Shown here: in pieces, positions 1-14,000 of the stretch
Layout of the letters: each line of letters opens with the position of its first letter
Numbering within the stretch: the first letter of the stretch is position 1
Assembly: GCA_949775045.1 (NCBI GenBank)
Contig: OX459100.1
Coordinates: 11,328,831-11,392,830 of the forward strand
Direction of reading: 5' to 3'
Length of the DNA stretch: 64,000 nt
From: Metridium senile
Lineage: Eukaryota > Cnidaria > Anthozoa > Actiniaria > Metridiidae
Made by a program: the position numbers and the translations under genes
Notes under the pieces: model-generated
Told to the model about the DNA's origin: nothing
Database searches by the model: none
Seen by the model: only the letters and a program-made list of their open reading frames with translations

Positions 1-90
1 TGACGCATGCTCAATAGTATTGACCACAACCGCTGCTTCTGTGGACTGTGGTAGAGCAGCTTTAGCTGTTACGTTCTGTGTCATAAACAT
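1..90 (-). CDS. possible 5' coding exon running off the left edge
   Basis: Reading leftward from an ATG at 88-90, all 30 codons to the window edge are open. An in-frame TGA lies just before the ATG. The peptide starts MFMTQNVTAKAALPQS and is alanine/valine-rich, like a real N terminus. I recognise no domain, and 30 open codons can occur by chance. If real, it is the first exon of another minus-strand gene downstream of gene A. Confidence 0.22.
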   Translation of the reverse strand, partial: MFMTQNVTAKAALPQSTEAAVVVNTIEHAS

Positions 91-3000
91 TCACTCGTTT
101 GGTTGAGGTCTGTAGTTTTTTGAATCATTCTTTCAGTAATTCTTTTGATGTACAATCCAAGTTTGTATATTTCTGTAAGGATAAATAATCCATTAATGTA
201 TAGCTATTTTGAGCCACTGTTTGTAAATACCAAACTAACAATAAAAAGTGGAAAATAAAAATCGTTTAGAAAATAATAAATTGAACTGATCCAGTTGTCA
301 AAAAATGCAAAAATGAATATTAATTGTATCTATTTTATATTTTACCTGTTTTTAACGGCGCACATTGAAAGACGAAGTCTGCGCAAATGGAATTTTCTAG
401 ATGTCTTAGTAAATAGATGTTTATGAATATACGTCAAAAACAGTTCCTGTCATTTTTTCCTAAATTTTCTACTAAATTTCAACTACATAACCCGCGAGTC
501 TATTGGAAATTAATTTGAGCAATTTTGCGTATTATAACCACAGCATATAAACTTACTTTTTTCAAATTTTAAAACAATTAAAGAATCAATTTATTAGATA
601 TTGATATAATTGACAAAGAAATAATTCGAAGTTCAGAATATGTCTATTCAATTCAGACTTAATGATTACCGATAAATACTTTAAAACGGCATTCTGCTCA
701 ATTAATTTAGTGGTAAAATGTCTTTTATCACTGAATATTTGTAAATGAAATTAGTGCATCCAAAAAAAATTATAATCTTATACGTATCTCATTTAAAACT
801 TATTAAAAAAATAGAATTTGTACATCACTTCTAGTTTGCAGTATATCTGAACTTTAACATATGAGCGCGAAAACTGAATTTCCTGAGCGAAGACACAGTT
901 TTGAGATATATAAATAATATCTTATTCTGAAAATAGCTATCAAAATGCATGAGGAATTAGGACGAATTAGTAAAAATTCTTTATTAAATATTTCATATTC
1001 ATGAATTTATTTTCTCTTAATTGTTGGAAATATCTTGAAAGGAATATTTTTTTGTAAAAAAATATAAAATTACACTTCGTCTTAATCCTACCTCGAATTT
1101 GTGTACATTTCGAAACATTTTGAAAATAATGTATCTTCTAAGTTTAATGAAATTATCAAAACATTGAAAAGTAGTTAAATCAGCTATTTACATTTACCTT
1201 AATTTGTATGGAAACAGAATAGTTGTAGAGTAAATGTTGTGTTTACTTTCGCATTCAACTGGTTCCAGCCACGGCCGCCATTACAGTTCCCGACAGTAGA
1301 ACGCTTCCAAAGAAGATTTTTTACATGAAGTGCGACTTTTAGTTAAATATATCTTCTCAAATTACTAGCTTTCTTCTTCTTTGACTTTTATAATATCTTT
1401 CAAAGGGAAAACGAGGATGTAAAAACCTTGGACGTTGTTTAAACTGTCGTGGGAGTGACAACAATTACCACCAAATTGACCATTTATGTAAACAAACAAG
1501 AACAAACACTATGTCGGATTATTCAAGATATGTGCTTCATGTCAAGTTCATCTTTCAGGTGTAAAACAAACACTGAAAAGCCCGGCCCATGCAATCAACT
1601 CAAAAATGACACTCTTATTACTCATCTTTATTTAAGGATTATAGTATGGTACTATTGGAGCGAAAGGTCGCAATTTTTTTTTATTTTTTATTTAGGCCGC
1701 CTACTGACTTGGCAAAAACTCCCTGCAAAACTAAACTCTCAATTACAATTTGTGCTATAATACCATCTTATCCTTAATATCATAACATGTTATAATTAGT
1801 GGTTATAGTTAGCCGTTTTTCTCAGATTTAAAGAAAAAGCCATTTAATATTTACATAAACGGTTCTGAATTTCGCAATTTCCACAAATGAATTAGAGTTA
1901 AAATTGTCACGCAGCCAGTAAAGTGACAAAAAACTTCAAACAAGGTGCCAAGTGGATTTGGTTCACTTGTAAAAGCTAAAAAAGCTATCTATTAGAGCCA
2001 AGGTTATCATAAATTATGACATAAAACTTGCTTCAAGTAAAACAAAATTGCAAGAAGACATTTTGAAAGATTGTGAGGAAAACGTGAAACTTCTCTTTTC
2101 TCATCTCTATTAACTATGCTTCAACTAAGCCTGTTGAAAACAAAACCATGAAGCCCGACACGAACAGTAATGTGGCAAGAGTTCAACAGTTCTTTGCCAA
2201 AAATTGTCAAGTTTAAAAAAAATGCTCTTCGCTAAAGGTTGACTATTAAAAAGATATTCAATTAATAGCTGTGCTTGTAATGAAATTCGAAAACCTGTAG
2301 CGTGCCACAAGCAGAAACGTTTTAAAATATTAATTGAATTTTTTTATATTCAACACAAATAAGTTTGTGCAAATTGAGTTGTTAAATGATAAAATACAAA
2401 ATGAACTTTCTAGTATTTATTTAATTGAGAAAACATTGACGCAGTCCACACTAGTTTCACCGCTAGCTATCGTACATTTTTACTCCAAGTGTTTCCTTAG
2501 AAACACTGACGCAGTCCACACTAGTTTAACCTTTAGTTATTATACATTTTCACTCCAATTGTATCCTGAAACAGCAAACAGCAGTACTCTATTTTTGTGG
2601 TATATAACCTTTGACTGAGATTGAAAGTGTGTTCGTGCGGTGCTTGCAAGAATGATTTTCTGCTATTAAAGCTGTTCTTCAATTCTCGAAGAAATTTTGA
2701 GAAAATACATAAAACTATGATATTAATGAAAACTACATGCTAAATTTATTAAAACAGTTCATTTCAATAAAAAATTGAATTAGAGTGAAAATAGTAGACA
2801 CAATGCCGCCATCTTGAATCTAATGGACGATTTCTATTATGGCGTTATGGCATTACTATTACCAAGACCAGAATGCTTGCCTACTTTCTTTTATGAAAAA
2901 ATTAGTGTCAATTTGTTCAAGTTATCATTAGAGGGATATGAGGATTAACAATTTGAATAATAAACTCTGGTAGTAAAATTACGTCATCGTTAAAATTGCC

Positions 3001-3319
3001 TATTGCCATCCAATATGGCGGACACGATATGACGTTACTTGTTATCAAACTTACTCAAACGTTAAAAAGCTCTCGATTTCTTCCACAGATTTTAAATTGA
3101 ATGAAAAATTAAGAATTAATTACTTTAGTGAGCAATGAGGTTTTGCTTAGGGCTTTCTTTCCATCCCTCTTTCTTGCAATAGTAAACTACCGTATTCATT
3201 CCTCTATGGCTATTCATTACATCTACTCATTTGTAGCTTTATTCATTAATTATTTCATTTGTTTCATTGTCCTTTCTTCCTCTATTCCTCATAGCTTTGG
3301 TAAATGATTTCTATTTTTC

Positions 3320-3655
3320 ACTCTCTCAAATAGCAAGGTGATTTTTCACACGCGCACTGTGTTAGCCAATCAGAAGCATTTTTGTTGCATCGCGAACAGT
3401 TCGAGAGCTAAGTTGTTTCCGGTGTTAACCCTCTAAAAATACGTCCTTAACATAACTTAATATTACAAAACAATATGTAAATTGGACAACAAAAGCTCTC
3501 TGCATTCTTACAGCAATAAAAAAGAATAAAAACAAAAAGCAAATGCCTAAAAGTAACCGAAATCGTTGCTGTCTCGAAGCGCCATTGTGGAACTGTTCGT
3601 TTTGAGAAACAATCCTTTGCGCGCTTCGAAGCTAGATCACCTGGAACCAACGTTG
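3320..3655 (+). repeat. dispersed repeat, copy 1
   Basis: This stretch contains AGCCAATCAGAAGCAT, then a GTTAACCCTC block, an ACAGCAATAAAAAA-like block and a GCTTCGAAGC(T/A)AGATCAC block. The same blocks recur in the same order at 27318-27553. The two copies are clearly diverged, so this is an old interspersed family of unknown class. Confidence 0.6.
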
Positions 3656-3862
3656 TAAAACAAAGTCACAAATGTGATGAAGAAATTTCTTCATGTTACA
3701 ACTAACACGTTTTCAAACGCAAATTTCAATAAACAACTTCAATATATGCTATCAGTTGAGTAAACGATTATATTTTCATTTGTGTCCAAAACTCTTAACT
3801 GAATAGCAAGCCATCTGATTTAGAGCGTCATATAGTACCACGGAGAAAGCTACTAAACCTGA

Positions 3863-3938
3863 ACGAAATCGGCTGAAATTAACTCAGAGGATTATAGAGA
3901 ACGAAATCGGCTGAAATTAACTCAGAGGATTATAGAGA
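3863..3938 (+). repeat. 38-bp tandem duplication
   Basis: Two adjacent essentially identical 38-bp units begin ACGAAATCGGCTGAAATTAA at 3863 and 3901. This is a recent local slippage or duplication with no coding context. Confidence 0.9.
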
Positions 3939-4496
3939 TCAACAAAAAGACACTGTAAGAGTTTTATTGGATGTTATTAAATTTAAGGCAGAAAATCGAA
4001 GGTTCAAAAGTACACATATATCCTTTAGTAAATCAACACTAACTGAGCTTGGGCTACCTAGCTGTGCCAGTACCAGAATGCTTTGCCTTCTTTCCTTTGT
4101 TAAATAATAGCTGATATTATGGATGCATCCAAAAGAGATATTCTTGTTTTAAGAATCATACAAGTGAGGCTATAAAAGAATATATAAAAGTCTGAATAAG
4201 AAAATATATTCGTAAAGCATTCTGGTACTGGTAGTAAAATGACGTCATTATACAAATGACCTATCGAGAAAGAGCTAAAAATATCTAAGTATCAGTCCTC
4301 TACACTTTTCAATTCAGTGTGAGACTTTCATGTGGACTGGGTTTAAAATTAAGTAAAATGCTACGTCTCCCGGTACCACTCCTCGTGTATAGTAAGGTTA
4401 AGACTGGGCCCCAAATTAATTTTTAAAATACTAACAAGCTAAATATCCCCGTATACCAATCATTATCAATCCAAATTAATTGTTAAATTCATGCAA

Positions 4497-4810
4497 GCAA
4501 CACAACAGCAGTCAAACGACTACGCATGCGTGGAAACATTTTCATAGCGGTAAATTTGTCATTGTATAAACATAAGGAATTTTGGACTACAGTGTTTGAA
4601 GTCGCTTTATAAGAAATTCCCTGAATATAAATGAAATTTCCCTGAACATGACGGCAGCTACCATTGATTTACACTTTTGTATTTTTGTTTATTTTGAGAA
4701 AAAAGCGATGAGAGTCTCTATTTTTTATGGAGTCCGTATGAATGTCAGATTTGTGTACTGGATCACTTTAATTGTTTTGCCACGCATGCGTAGACGTTTG
4801 ACCGCTGTGT
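4497..4810. mobile_element. hAT-like MITE, copy 1
   Basis: A 314-bp non-autonomous element has inverted termini built on GTCAAACGACTACGCATGCG at the left and its complement near the right end. It is flanked by identical 8-bp direct repeats TCATGCAA (4489-4496 and 4811-4818), the target-site size of hAT elements. A related copy lies at 44751-45100. The ORF inside is incidental. Confidence 0.7.
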
Positions 4811-5102
4811 TCATGCAAACTCAATGCCCCCTACACCAGTCCTCGTCGTCGTTTCCTATTTGGTTAAGACTGGGCCCTAAATTTTAAAAAGTGGTTAATG
4901 CCCCCTTTATCATTCCTCCCTGGCCGATTTTTAGAGAAAAGCTGGGTCCAAAATTCATCAATAAAATTCAAAACAAGCTTAACGCAATTTGGTACTAGTT
5001 CGTTATTAAAACTTACAACAAAATTCATTATTAAAACGCTAAAATTCAAAAACCCAGTCCTTTTATCCGTTTGCTCACAGGGGGAGACTGGATGCTACAG
5101 GA

Positions 5103-8006
5103 TTATAAACTGTCAAGGAGTTCATCTTCATCATTGAAATGCAATTGCTGTGCGATATCTCCAGTCTCAATGGGTTTTGTTGACTTCATTGGGGTCAGCT
5201 CTGCTATGGAGTCACCAAACTGCGGATTGAAATAACATGGCAAAGATAAGCAACTGACTGGGCTACCTGTGGTGGTTAGAATGAGAAGGGTTTGACAAAG
5301 AATCAAATAGGCACATTTGCGGGACTTATCTCGCACTAGTCCCTACCTCAATTCTGCATCGGGGAATTGAGACTAAGTCTAGGCAATAAGCAACTTCAAT
5401 AATAAAATAGCAAATGGGCTGCGGTTTGAACGAGAAAGACTTGGATAAAACAAAAAAATTAAAATTGTGAGCCTGCGATACTAATCTATGCTCATCATTG
5501 TAATACTAGAAAAGCATGTACAGCGGTTGTTACCTTGGGAGTTGTGCACTCTTTATTTGCACACCAATACAGAAACCCTCTGAAATATAACAGATTGTAG
5601 ACACATTAATATGTTAGCAGACAGACAGAAAGAAAAAGCGAGACAGACAGACACCGAAATGTATTCTTCTCGGGCTTGGTTTCACGTCTGTAGGGGAGGG
5701 GGAAAGGTGGTTGGTTGTTGGGGGAGTGTGGGGTTTGTTATGGGGAGTGTTCGTCTTGTTATACAGCTATTTAACGTAGAATACTGAATCCTGCATACTG
5801 AATAGTGCATACTGAATAGTGCATACTGAATAGTGCATACTGAATAGTGAATAGTGCATATTGAATAGTGCATACTGAATAGTGCATACTGAATAGTGCA
5901 TACTGAATAGTGCATACTGAATAGTGCATACTGAATAGTGCATACTGAATAGTGCATACTGAATAGTGCATACTGAATAGTGCATACTGAATAGTACATA
6001 CTGAATAGTGAATAGTGAATAGTGAATACTGAATAGTGCATACTGAATAGTGCATACTGAATAGTGCATACTGAATGGTGCATACTGAATAGTGCATTGC
6101 AAGACCAAAATGCATTTTGCGTCATGTAATATTGTTGAAAGTAAAATAGATGATAATCAGTTATTTCATTCCTAGTGCATTCCATTGAAAACAATGTACG
6201 AGCTTGTTATGGGGAGTAAATATCACTGTATTATTCATTGCGAATCAATAAGACCCACAATGCTCTATGGTCTCGGAATGCACTGTTCAGTATTCAACGT
6301 TTTTTTGAAATAGCTGTATAGTTGACCTGCATAGTGATAAGATCAAGATTTCCTGGAGAAGTAAAGTTTGCTTTAGACCAAAACAGAAACTATTAGTTTT
6401 TCCCCTTGTAATCTTTCCAGAAATGTGACTGAAAATATTTCAAAATAGAGTGGTAAAGTGTGACGTCAGTTGCCATGGATTCCGGTTCCAAACAGTAATT
6501 TTTCAGCACACATTTCTATAGATGAACAAAAGAAATACGGTTGATCGACTTTAGTTTGGAACAAGTTTCCTTGACAACTGATAATAGGTGACGTATTCAC
6601 TTCAGTACTCTATTTGATTTCATTTTATATTGCTTGACAGCCAAAACAGACAGGTAGAGGCTTAGAGGCCTTTGTATCGTTTATTCCAGTTAACATTCAA
6701 ACTAGACCTCAACACCACCTGGAGGGGAGGGGGGAGGGGATTCGTCTGAAACCTCTAGCCTACAAACATGGGATCATATTGATGTGAGTATTGTATGTCT
6801 CATGTGTCATACATCAACATGATAGTTGAATGTTTTGTAATGTAAATACTGAATTTAAGGGTAGTAAGTGTGAGTATGTAGTCACTGGCTAGCAAGGGAG
6901 ACTCGGCAACGACTCCCAAATCATATATATATATTATTTTACTTTATCAATGCTTCAGAACTTACGTTTTTGCTTTTTGAATCACAATTGAGTCACTACT
7001 GCGACAGTAGATCCTCATGTGTTGCTCTCTAAAGGATTCTGGGAGCAGTGTGCTGATCTGTTAGGAATGCAGATTTAAAACTTTATCGAAGATTTGGAGC
7101 ACATTCATTGAATGGACATTCATTGAATGGACGGACAGACAATGGACGGACAGACAATGTAAAGGTTGAGGGTTTTTGCTCCTGGTGCATGCTCATTTTG
7201 CTTCCTGTTTGATTCCCTCGTGTGTATCAACGATTTCACACAATAAATGTTGTCGAGGGAAAAGAATTTTGTGCCTGGCTCACGTTTTTCCTGATGGTTA
7301 AATATCAGTGAGCATGCTCTGGGAGCAAAGGCCACCCATTCATTCGTCCACTCTATCATTTATCAACAACAACATTTTTATTTCTACTTTGCATGAAATA
7401 ATTACAATATTTTATACAAATTTAAATTAGAATAGATTATTTTTAGGTAGTGGTCCTAACTAATAACTTTAAGAGTTAATAAGTTGTTAGGGCCATTATC
7501 TATTGTATAAGTATAAGTTATTATAAGTATAAGTTTATTATATTTGTAAAGAAGAAAGTGGTTTTTGTAATAAAGAAAAAAAGTTATAATCATTTATTCA
7601 TCCATCCATCCATTCATTGATCCACTCATTCATTCATTTGTTCTTCATCCAGCACAACCTCGTTCCCAGGGCCCTATCCCTTCGCTTTTGGGCGTTTCCC
7701 ACCCCACCCAAAAGCGAAGGGAGAGGGCCCTGGGAACGAGGTTGAATCCAGCAATGCAATCATTTATTCATCCATCTGTTCCACTCCATCATTTATCCTT
7801 TCTTCATCCAGCAATGCAATCATTTATTCATCCATCTGTTCCACTCCATCTTTATTCAACCGTTAGTTCTATTACCAATCTACATTAGCTGGTTGGCTTA
7901 CCTGGTTCTTGCGGAAGATCATTGCTTGGTTTGGATTCTCTTTAGTGTAAAAGCGTAAATTATCGATGGGGTTTTTCTCCTTCATTCCATAGTCAAATGT
8001 CACCAA
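5103..8006 (-). CDS. SAMHD1: gene A exons 15-18: C-terminal lobe and TPxK tail
   Basis: Exon 15 (7902-8006) encodes [18 protein letters not shown], the best conserved C-terminal motif. Exon 16 (6966-7057) encodes [15 protein letters not shown]. Exon 17 (5534-5579) encodes [15 protein letters not shown]. Exon 18 (5103-5219) encodes [16 protein letters not shown] and an acidic end, then TAA. T604 in LTPMK aligns with human T592, a CDK-phosphorylated TPxK site that governs restriction activity (established for the human protein). This suggests conserved cell-cycle control, which is inference. Confidence 0.9.
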
Positions 8007-11000
8007 CTAAAACAACAAGAAAAATATGTGTTGTCTCTTTTATCATCCGGGTATTTTACTTACGTAATGAGTTAACTTTATATATCATCTCCTCGCTTAA
8101 CGTACCTCATTCAATACCTGTCTTACGTCTATTTTAGGTTTAATTTATATATCATCTCCTTGCTTAACGTACCTCATTATATACTTGTCTTACGTCTATT
8201 TTAGGTTTAATTTATATATCATCTCCTCGCTTAACGTACCTCATTATATACCTGTCTTACGTCTATTTTAGGTTTAATTTATATATCATCTCCTTGCTTA
8301 ACGTACCTCATTCTATACCTGTCTTACGTTTATTTTAGGTTTAATTTATATATCATCTCCTTGCTTAACGTACCTCATTCTATACCTGTCTTACGTCTAT
8401 TTTAGGTTTAATTTATATATCATCTCCTCGCTTAACGTACCTCATTCTATACCTGTCTTACGTCTATTTTAGGTTTAATTTATATATCATCTCCTTGCTT
8501 AACGTACCTCATTCTATACCTGTCTTACGTCTATTTTACGTTTAATTTATATATCATCTCCTTGCTTAACGTACCTCATATACCTGTCTTACGTCTATTT
8601 TAGGTTTAATTTATATATCATCTCCTTGCTTAACGTACCTCATTATATACCTGTCTTACGTCTATTTTAGGTTTAATTTATATATCATCTCCTTGCTTAA
8701 CGTACCTCATTATATACCTGTCTTACGTCTATTTTAGGTTTAATTTATATATCATCTCCTTGCTTAACGTACCTCATTATATACCTGTCTTACGTCTATT
8801 TTAGGTTTAATTTATATATCATCTCCTTGCTTAACGTACCTCATTATATACCTGTCTTACGTCTATTTTAGGTTTAATTTATATATCATCTCCTTGCTTA
8901 ACGTACCTCATTCTATACCTGTCTTACGTCTATTTTAGGTTTAATTTATATATCATCTCCTTGCTTAACGTACCTCATTATATACCTGTCTTACGTTTAT
9001 TTTAGGTTTAATTTATATATCATCTCCTTGCTTAACGTACCTCATTCTATACCTGTCTTACGTCTATTTTAGGTTTAATTTATATATCATCTCCTTGCTT
9101 AACGTACCTCATTCTATACCTGTCTTACGTCTATTTTAGGTTTAATTTATATATCATCTCCTTGCTTAACGTACCTCATTATATACCTGTCTTACGTTTA
9201 TTTTAGGTTTAATTTATATATCATCTCCTTGCTTAACGTACCTCATTCTATACCTGTCTTACGTCTATTTTAGGTTTAATTTATATATCATCTCCTTGCT
9301 TAACGTACCTCATTATATACCTGTCTTACGTTTATTTTAGGTTTAATTTATATATCATCTCCTTGCTTAACGTACCTCATTATATACCTGTCTTACGTCT
9401 ATTTTAGGTTTAATTTATATATCATCTCCTTGCTTAACGTACCTCATTCTATACCTGTCTTACGTCTATTTTAGGTTTAATTTATATATCATCTCCTTGC
9501 TTAACGTACCTCATTATATACCTGTCTTACGTCTATTTTAGGTTTAATTTATATATCATCTCCTTGCTTAACGTACCTCATTATATACCTGTCTTACGTC
9601 TATTTTAGGTTTAATTTATATATCATCTCCTTGCTTAACGTACCTCATTCTATACCTGTCTTACGTCTATTTTACGTTTAATTTATATATCATCTCCTTG
9701 CTTAACGTACCTCATTATATACCTGTCTTACGTTTATTTTAGGTTTAATTTATATATGATCTCCTTGCTTAACGTACCTCATTCTATACCTGTCTTACGT
9801 CTATTTTACGTTTAATTTATATATCATCTCCTTGCTTAACGTACCTCATTCTATACCTGTCTTACGTCTATTTTAGGTTTAATTTATATATCATCTCCTT
9901 GCTTAACGTACCTCATTCTATACCTGTCTTACGTCTATTTTAGGTTTAATTTATATATCATCTCCTTGCTTAACGTACCTCATTATATACCTGTCTTACG
10001 TTTATTTTAGGTTTAATTTATATATCATCTCCTTGCTTAACGTACCTCATTCTATACCTGTCTTACGTCTATTTTAGGTTTAATTTATATATCATCTCCT
10101 TGCTTAACGTACCTCATTATATACCTGTCTTACGTCTATTTTAGGTTTAATTTATATATCATCTCCTTGCTTAACGTACCTCATTCTATACCTGTCTTAC
10201 GTCTATTTTAGGTTTAATTTATATATCATCTCCTTGCTTAACGTACCTCATTCTATACCTGTCTTACGTCTATTTTACGTTTAATTTATATATCATCTCC
10301 TTGCTTAACGTACCTCATTATATACCTGTCTTACGTTTATTTTAGGTTTAATTTATATATCATCTCCTTGCTTAACGTACCTCATTATATACCTGTCTTA
10401 CGTCTATTTTAGGTTTAATTTTATATATCATCTCCTTGCTTAACGTACCTCATTATATACCTGTCTTACGTCTATTTTACGTTTAATTTATATATCATCT
10501 CCTTGCTTAACGTACCTCATTATATACCTGTCTTACGTTTATTTTAGGTTTAATTTATATATCATCTCCTTGCTTAACGTACCTCATTATATACCTGTCT
10601 TACGTCTATTTTAGGTTTAATTTATATATCATCTCCTTGCTTAACGTACCTCATTATATACCTGTCTTACGTCTATTTTAGGTTTAATTTATATATCATC
10701 TCCTTGCTTAACGTACCTCATTATATACCTGTCTTACGTTTATTTTAGGTTTAATTTATATATCATCTCCTTGCTTAACGTACCTCATTATATACCTGTC
10801 TTACGTCTATTTTAGGTTTAATTTATATATCATCTCCTTGCTTAACGTACCTCATTATATACCTTGTCTTACGTCTATTTTACGTTTAATTTATATATCA
10901 TCTCCTTGCTTAACGTACCTCATTATATACTTGTCTTACGTCTATTTTACGTTTAATTTATATATCATCTCCTTGCTTAACGTACCTCATTCTATACCTG

Positions 11001-14000
11001 TCTTACGTCTATTTTAGGTTTAATTTATATATCATCTCCTTGCTTAACGTACCTCATTCTATACCTGTCTTACGTCTATTTTAGGTTTAATTTATATATC
11101 ATCTCCTTGCTTAACGTACCTCATTATATACCTGTCTTACGTCTTATTTTAGGTTTAATTTATATATCATCTCCTTGCTTAACGTACCTCATTCTATACC
11201 TGTCTTACGTCTATTTTAGGTTTAATTTATATATCATCTCCTTGCTTAACGTACCTCATTATATACCTGTCTTACGTTTATTTTAGGTTTAATTTATATA
11301 TCATCTCCTTGCTTAACGTACCTCATTATATACCTGTCTTACGTCTATTTTAGGTTTAATTTATATATCATCTCCTTGCTTAACGTACCTCATTCTATAC
11401 CTGTCTTACGTCTATTTTAGGTTTAATTTATATATCATCTCCTTGCTTAACGTACCTCATTATATACCTGTCTTACGTCTATTTTAGGTTTAATTTATAT
11501 ATCATCTCCTTGCTTAACGTACCTCATTATATACCTGTCTTACGTCTATTTTAGGTTTAATTTATATATCATCTCCTTGCTTAACGTACCTCATTCTATA
11601 CCTGTCTTACGTCTATTTTACGTTTAATTTATATATCATCTCCTTGCTTAACGTACCTCATTATATACCTGTCTTACGTTTATTTTAGGTTTAATTTATA
11701 TATGATCTCCTTGCTTAACGTACCTCATTCTATACCTGTCTTACGTCTATTTTACGTTTAATTTATATATCATCTCCTTGCTTAACGTACCTCATTCTAT
11801 ACCTGTCTTACGTCTATTTTAGGTTTAATTTATATATCATCTCCTTGCTTAACGTACCTCATTCTATACCTGTCTTACGTCTATTTTACGTTTAATTTAT
11901 ATATCATCTCCTTGCTTAACGTACCTCATTATATACCTGTCTTACGTTTATTTTAGGTTTAATTTATATATCATCTCCTTGCTTAACGTACCTCATTATA
12001 TACCTGTCTTACGTCTATTTTAGGTTTAATTTATATATCATCTCCTTGCTTAACGTACCTCATTATATACCTGTCTTACGTCTATTTTAGGTTTAATTTA
12101 TATATCATCTCCTTGCTTAACGTACCTCATTATATACCTGTCTTACGTTTATTTTAGGTTTAATTTATATATCATCTCCTTGCTTAACGTACCTCATTAT
12201 ATACCTGTCTTACGTCTATTTTAGGTTTAATTTATATATCATCTCCTTGCTTAACGTACCTCATTATATACTTGTCTTACGCCTATTTTACGTTTAATTT
12301 ATATATCATCTCCTTGCTTAACGTACCTCATTATATACTTGTCTTACGTCTATTTTACGTTTAATTTATATATCATCTCCTTGCTTAACGTACCTCATTC
12401 TATACCTGTCTTACGTCTATTTTAGGTTTAATTTATATATCATCTCCTTGCTTAACGTACCTCATTCTATACCTGTCTTACGTCTATTTTAGGTTTAATT
12501 TATATATCATCTCCTTGCTTAACGTACCTCATTATATACCTGTCTTACGTTTATTTTAGGTTTAATTTATATATCATCTCCTTGCTTAACGTACCTCATT
12601 CTATACCTGTCTTACGTCTATTTTAGGTTTAATTTATATATCATCTCCTTGCTTAACGTACCTCATTATATACCTGTCTTACGTTTATTTTAGGTTTAAT
12701 TTATATATCATCTCCTTGCTTAACGTACCTCATTATATACCTGTCTTACGTCTATTTTAGGTTTAATTTATATATCATCTCCTTGCTTAACGTACCTCAT
12801 TATATACTTGTCTTACGCCTATTTTAGGTTTAATTTATATATCATCTCCTTGCTTAACGTACCTCATTATATACTTGTCTTACGCCTATTTTACGTTTAA
12901 TTTATATATCATCTCCTTGCTTAACGTACCTCATTATATACTTGTCTTACGCCTATTTTACGCTTAATTTATATATCATCTCCTTGCTTAACGTACATCA
13001 TTCTATACCTGTCTTACGTCTATTTTAGGTTTAATTTATATATCATCTCCTTGCTTAACGTACCTCATTCTATACCTGTCTTACGTCTATTTTAGGTTTA
13101 ATTTATATATCATCTCCTTGCTTAACGTACCTCATTCTATACCTGTCTTACGTCTATTTTAGGTTTAATTTATATATCATCTCCTTGCTTAACGTACCTC
13201 ATTATATACCTGTCTTACGTTTATTTTAGGTTTAATTTATATATCATCTCCTTGCTTAACGTACCTCATTATATACCTGTCTTACGTCTATTTTAGGTTT
13301 AATTTATATATCATCTCCTTGCTTAACGTACCTCATTCTATACCTGTCTTACGTCTATTTTAGGTTTAATTTATATATCATCTCCTTGCTTAACGTACCT
13401 CATTATATACCTGTCTTACGTCTATTTTAGGTTTAATTTATATATCATCTCCTTGCTTAACGTACCTCATTATATACCTGTCTTACGTCTATTTTAGGTT
13501 TAATTTATATATCATCTCCTTGCTTAACGTACCTCATTCTATACCTGTCTTACGTCTATTTTACGTTTAATTTATATATCATCTCCTTGCTTAACGTACC
13601 TCATTATATACCTGTCTTACGTTTATTTTAGGTTTAATTTATATATGATCTCCTTGCTTAACGTACCTCATTCTATACCTGTCTTACGTCTATTTTACGT
13701 TTAATTTATATATCATCTCCTTGCTTAACGTACCTCATTCTATACCTGTCTTACGTCTATTTTAGGTTTAATTTATATATCATCTCCTTGCTTAACGTAC
13801 CTCATTCTATACCTGTCTTACGTCTATTTTACGTTTAATTTATATATCATCTCCTTGCTTAACGTACCTCATTATATACCTGTCTTACGTTTATTTTAGG
13901 TTTAATTTATATATCATCTCCTTGCTTAACGTACCTCATTATATACCTGTCTTACGTCTATTTTAGGTTTAATTTATATATCATCTCCTTGCTTAACGTA

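Larger units (their letters stand above)
91..5102. other. intergenic DNA downstream of gene A, old repeats only
   Basis: AT-rich DNA with no convincing gene. It holds a diverged 70-bp direct repeat at 2428-2567, two copies of a small repeat sharing an ACCAGAATGCTT segment (about 2855-2990 and 4061-4240), a dispersed repeat at 3320-3655, a 38-bp tandem duplication at 3863-3938 and a MITE at 4497-4810. The short ORFs here show no protein-like features. No canonical AATAAA was seen close downstream of the gene A stop. Confidence 0.6.

Noticed and set aside
5682..6194. Three overlapping minus-strand ORFs of 113-170 codons rich in [14 protein letters not shown]
   Set aside because: They are three frames through a 14-bp minisatellite.
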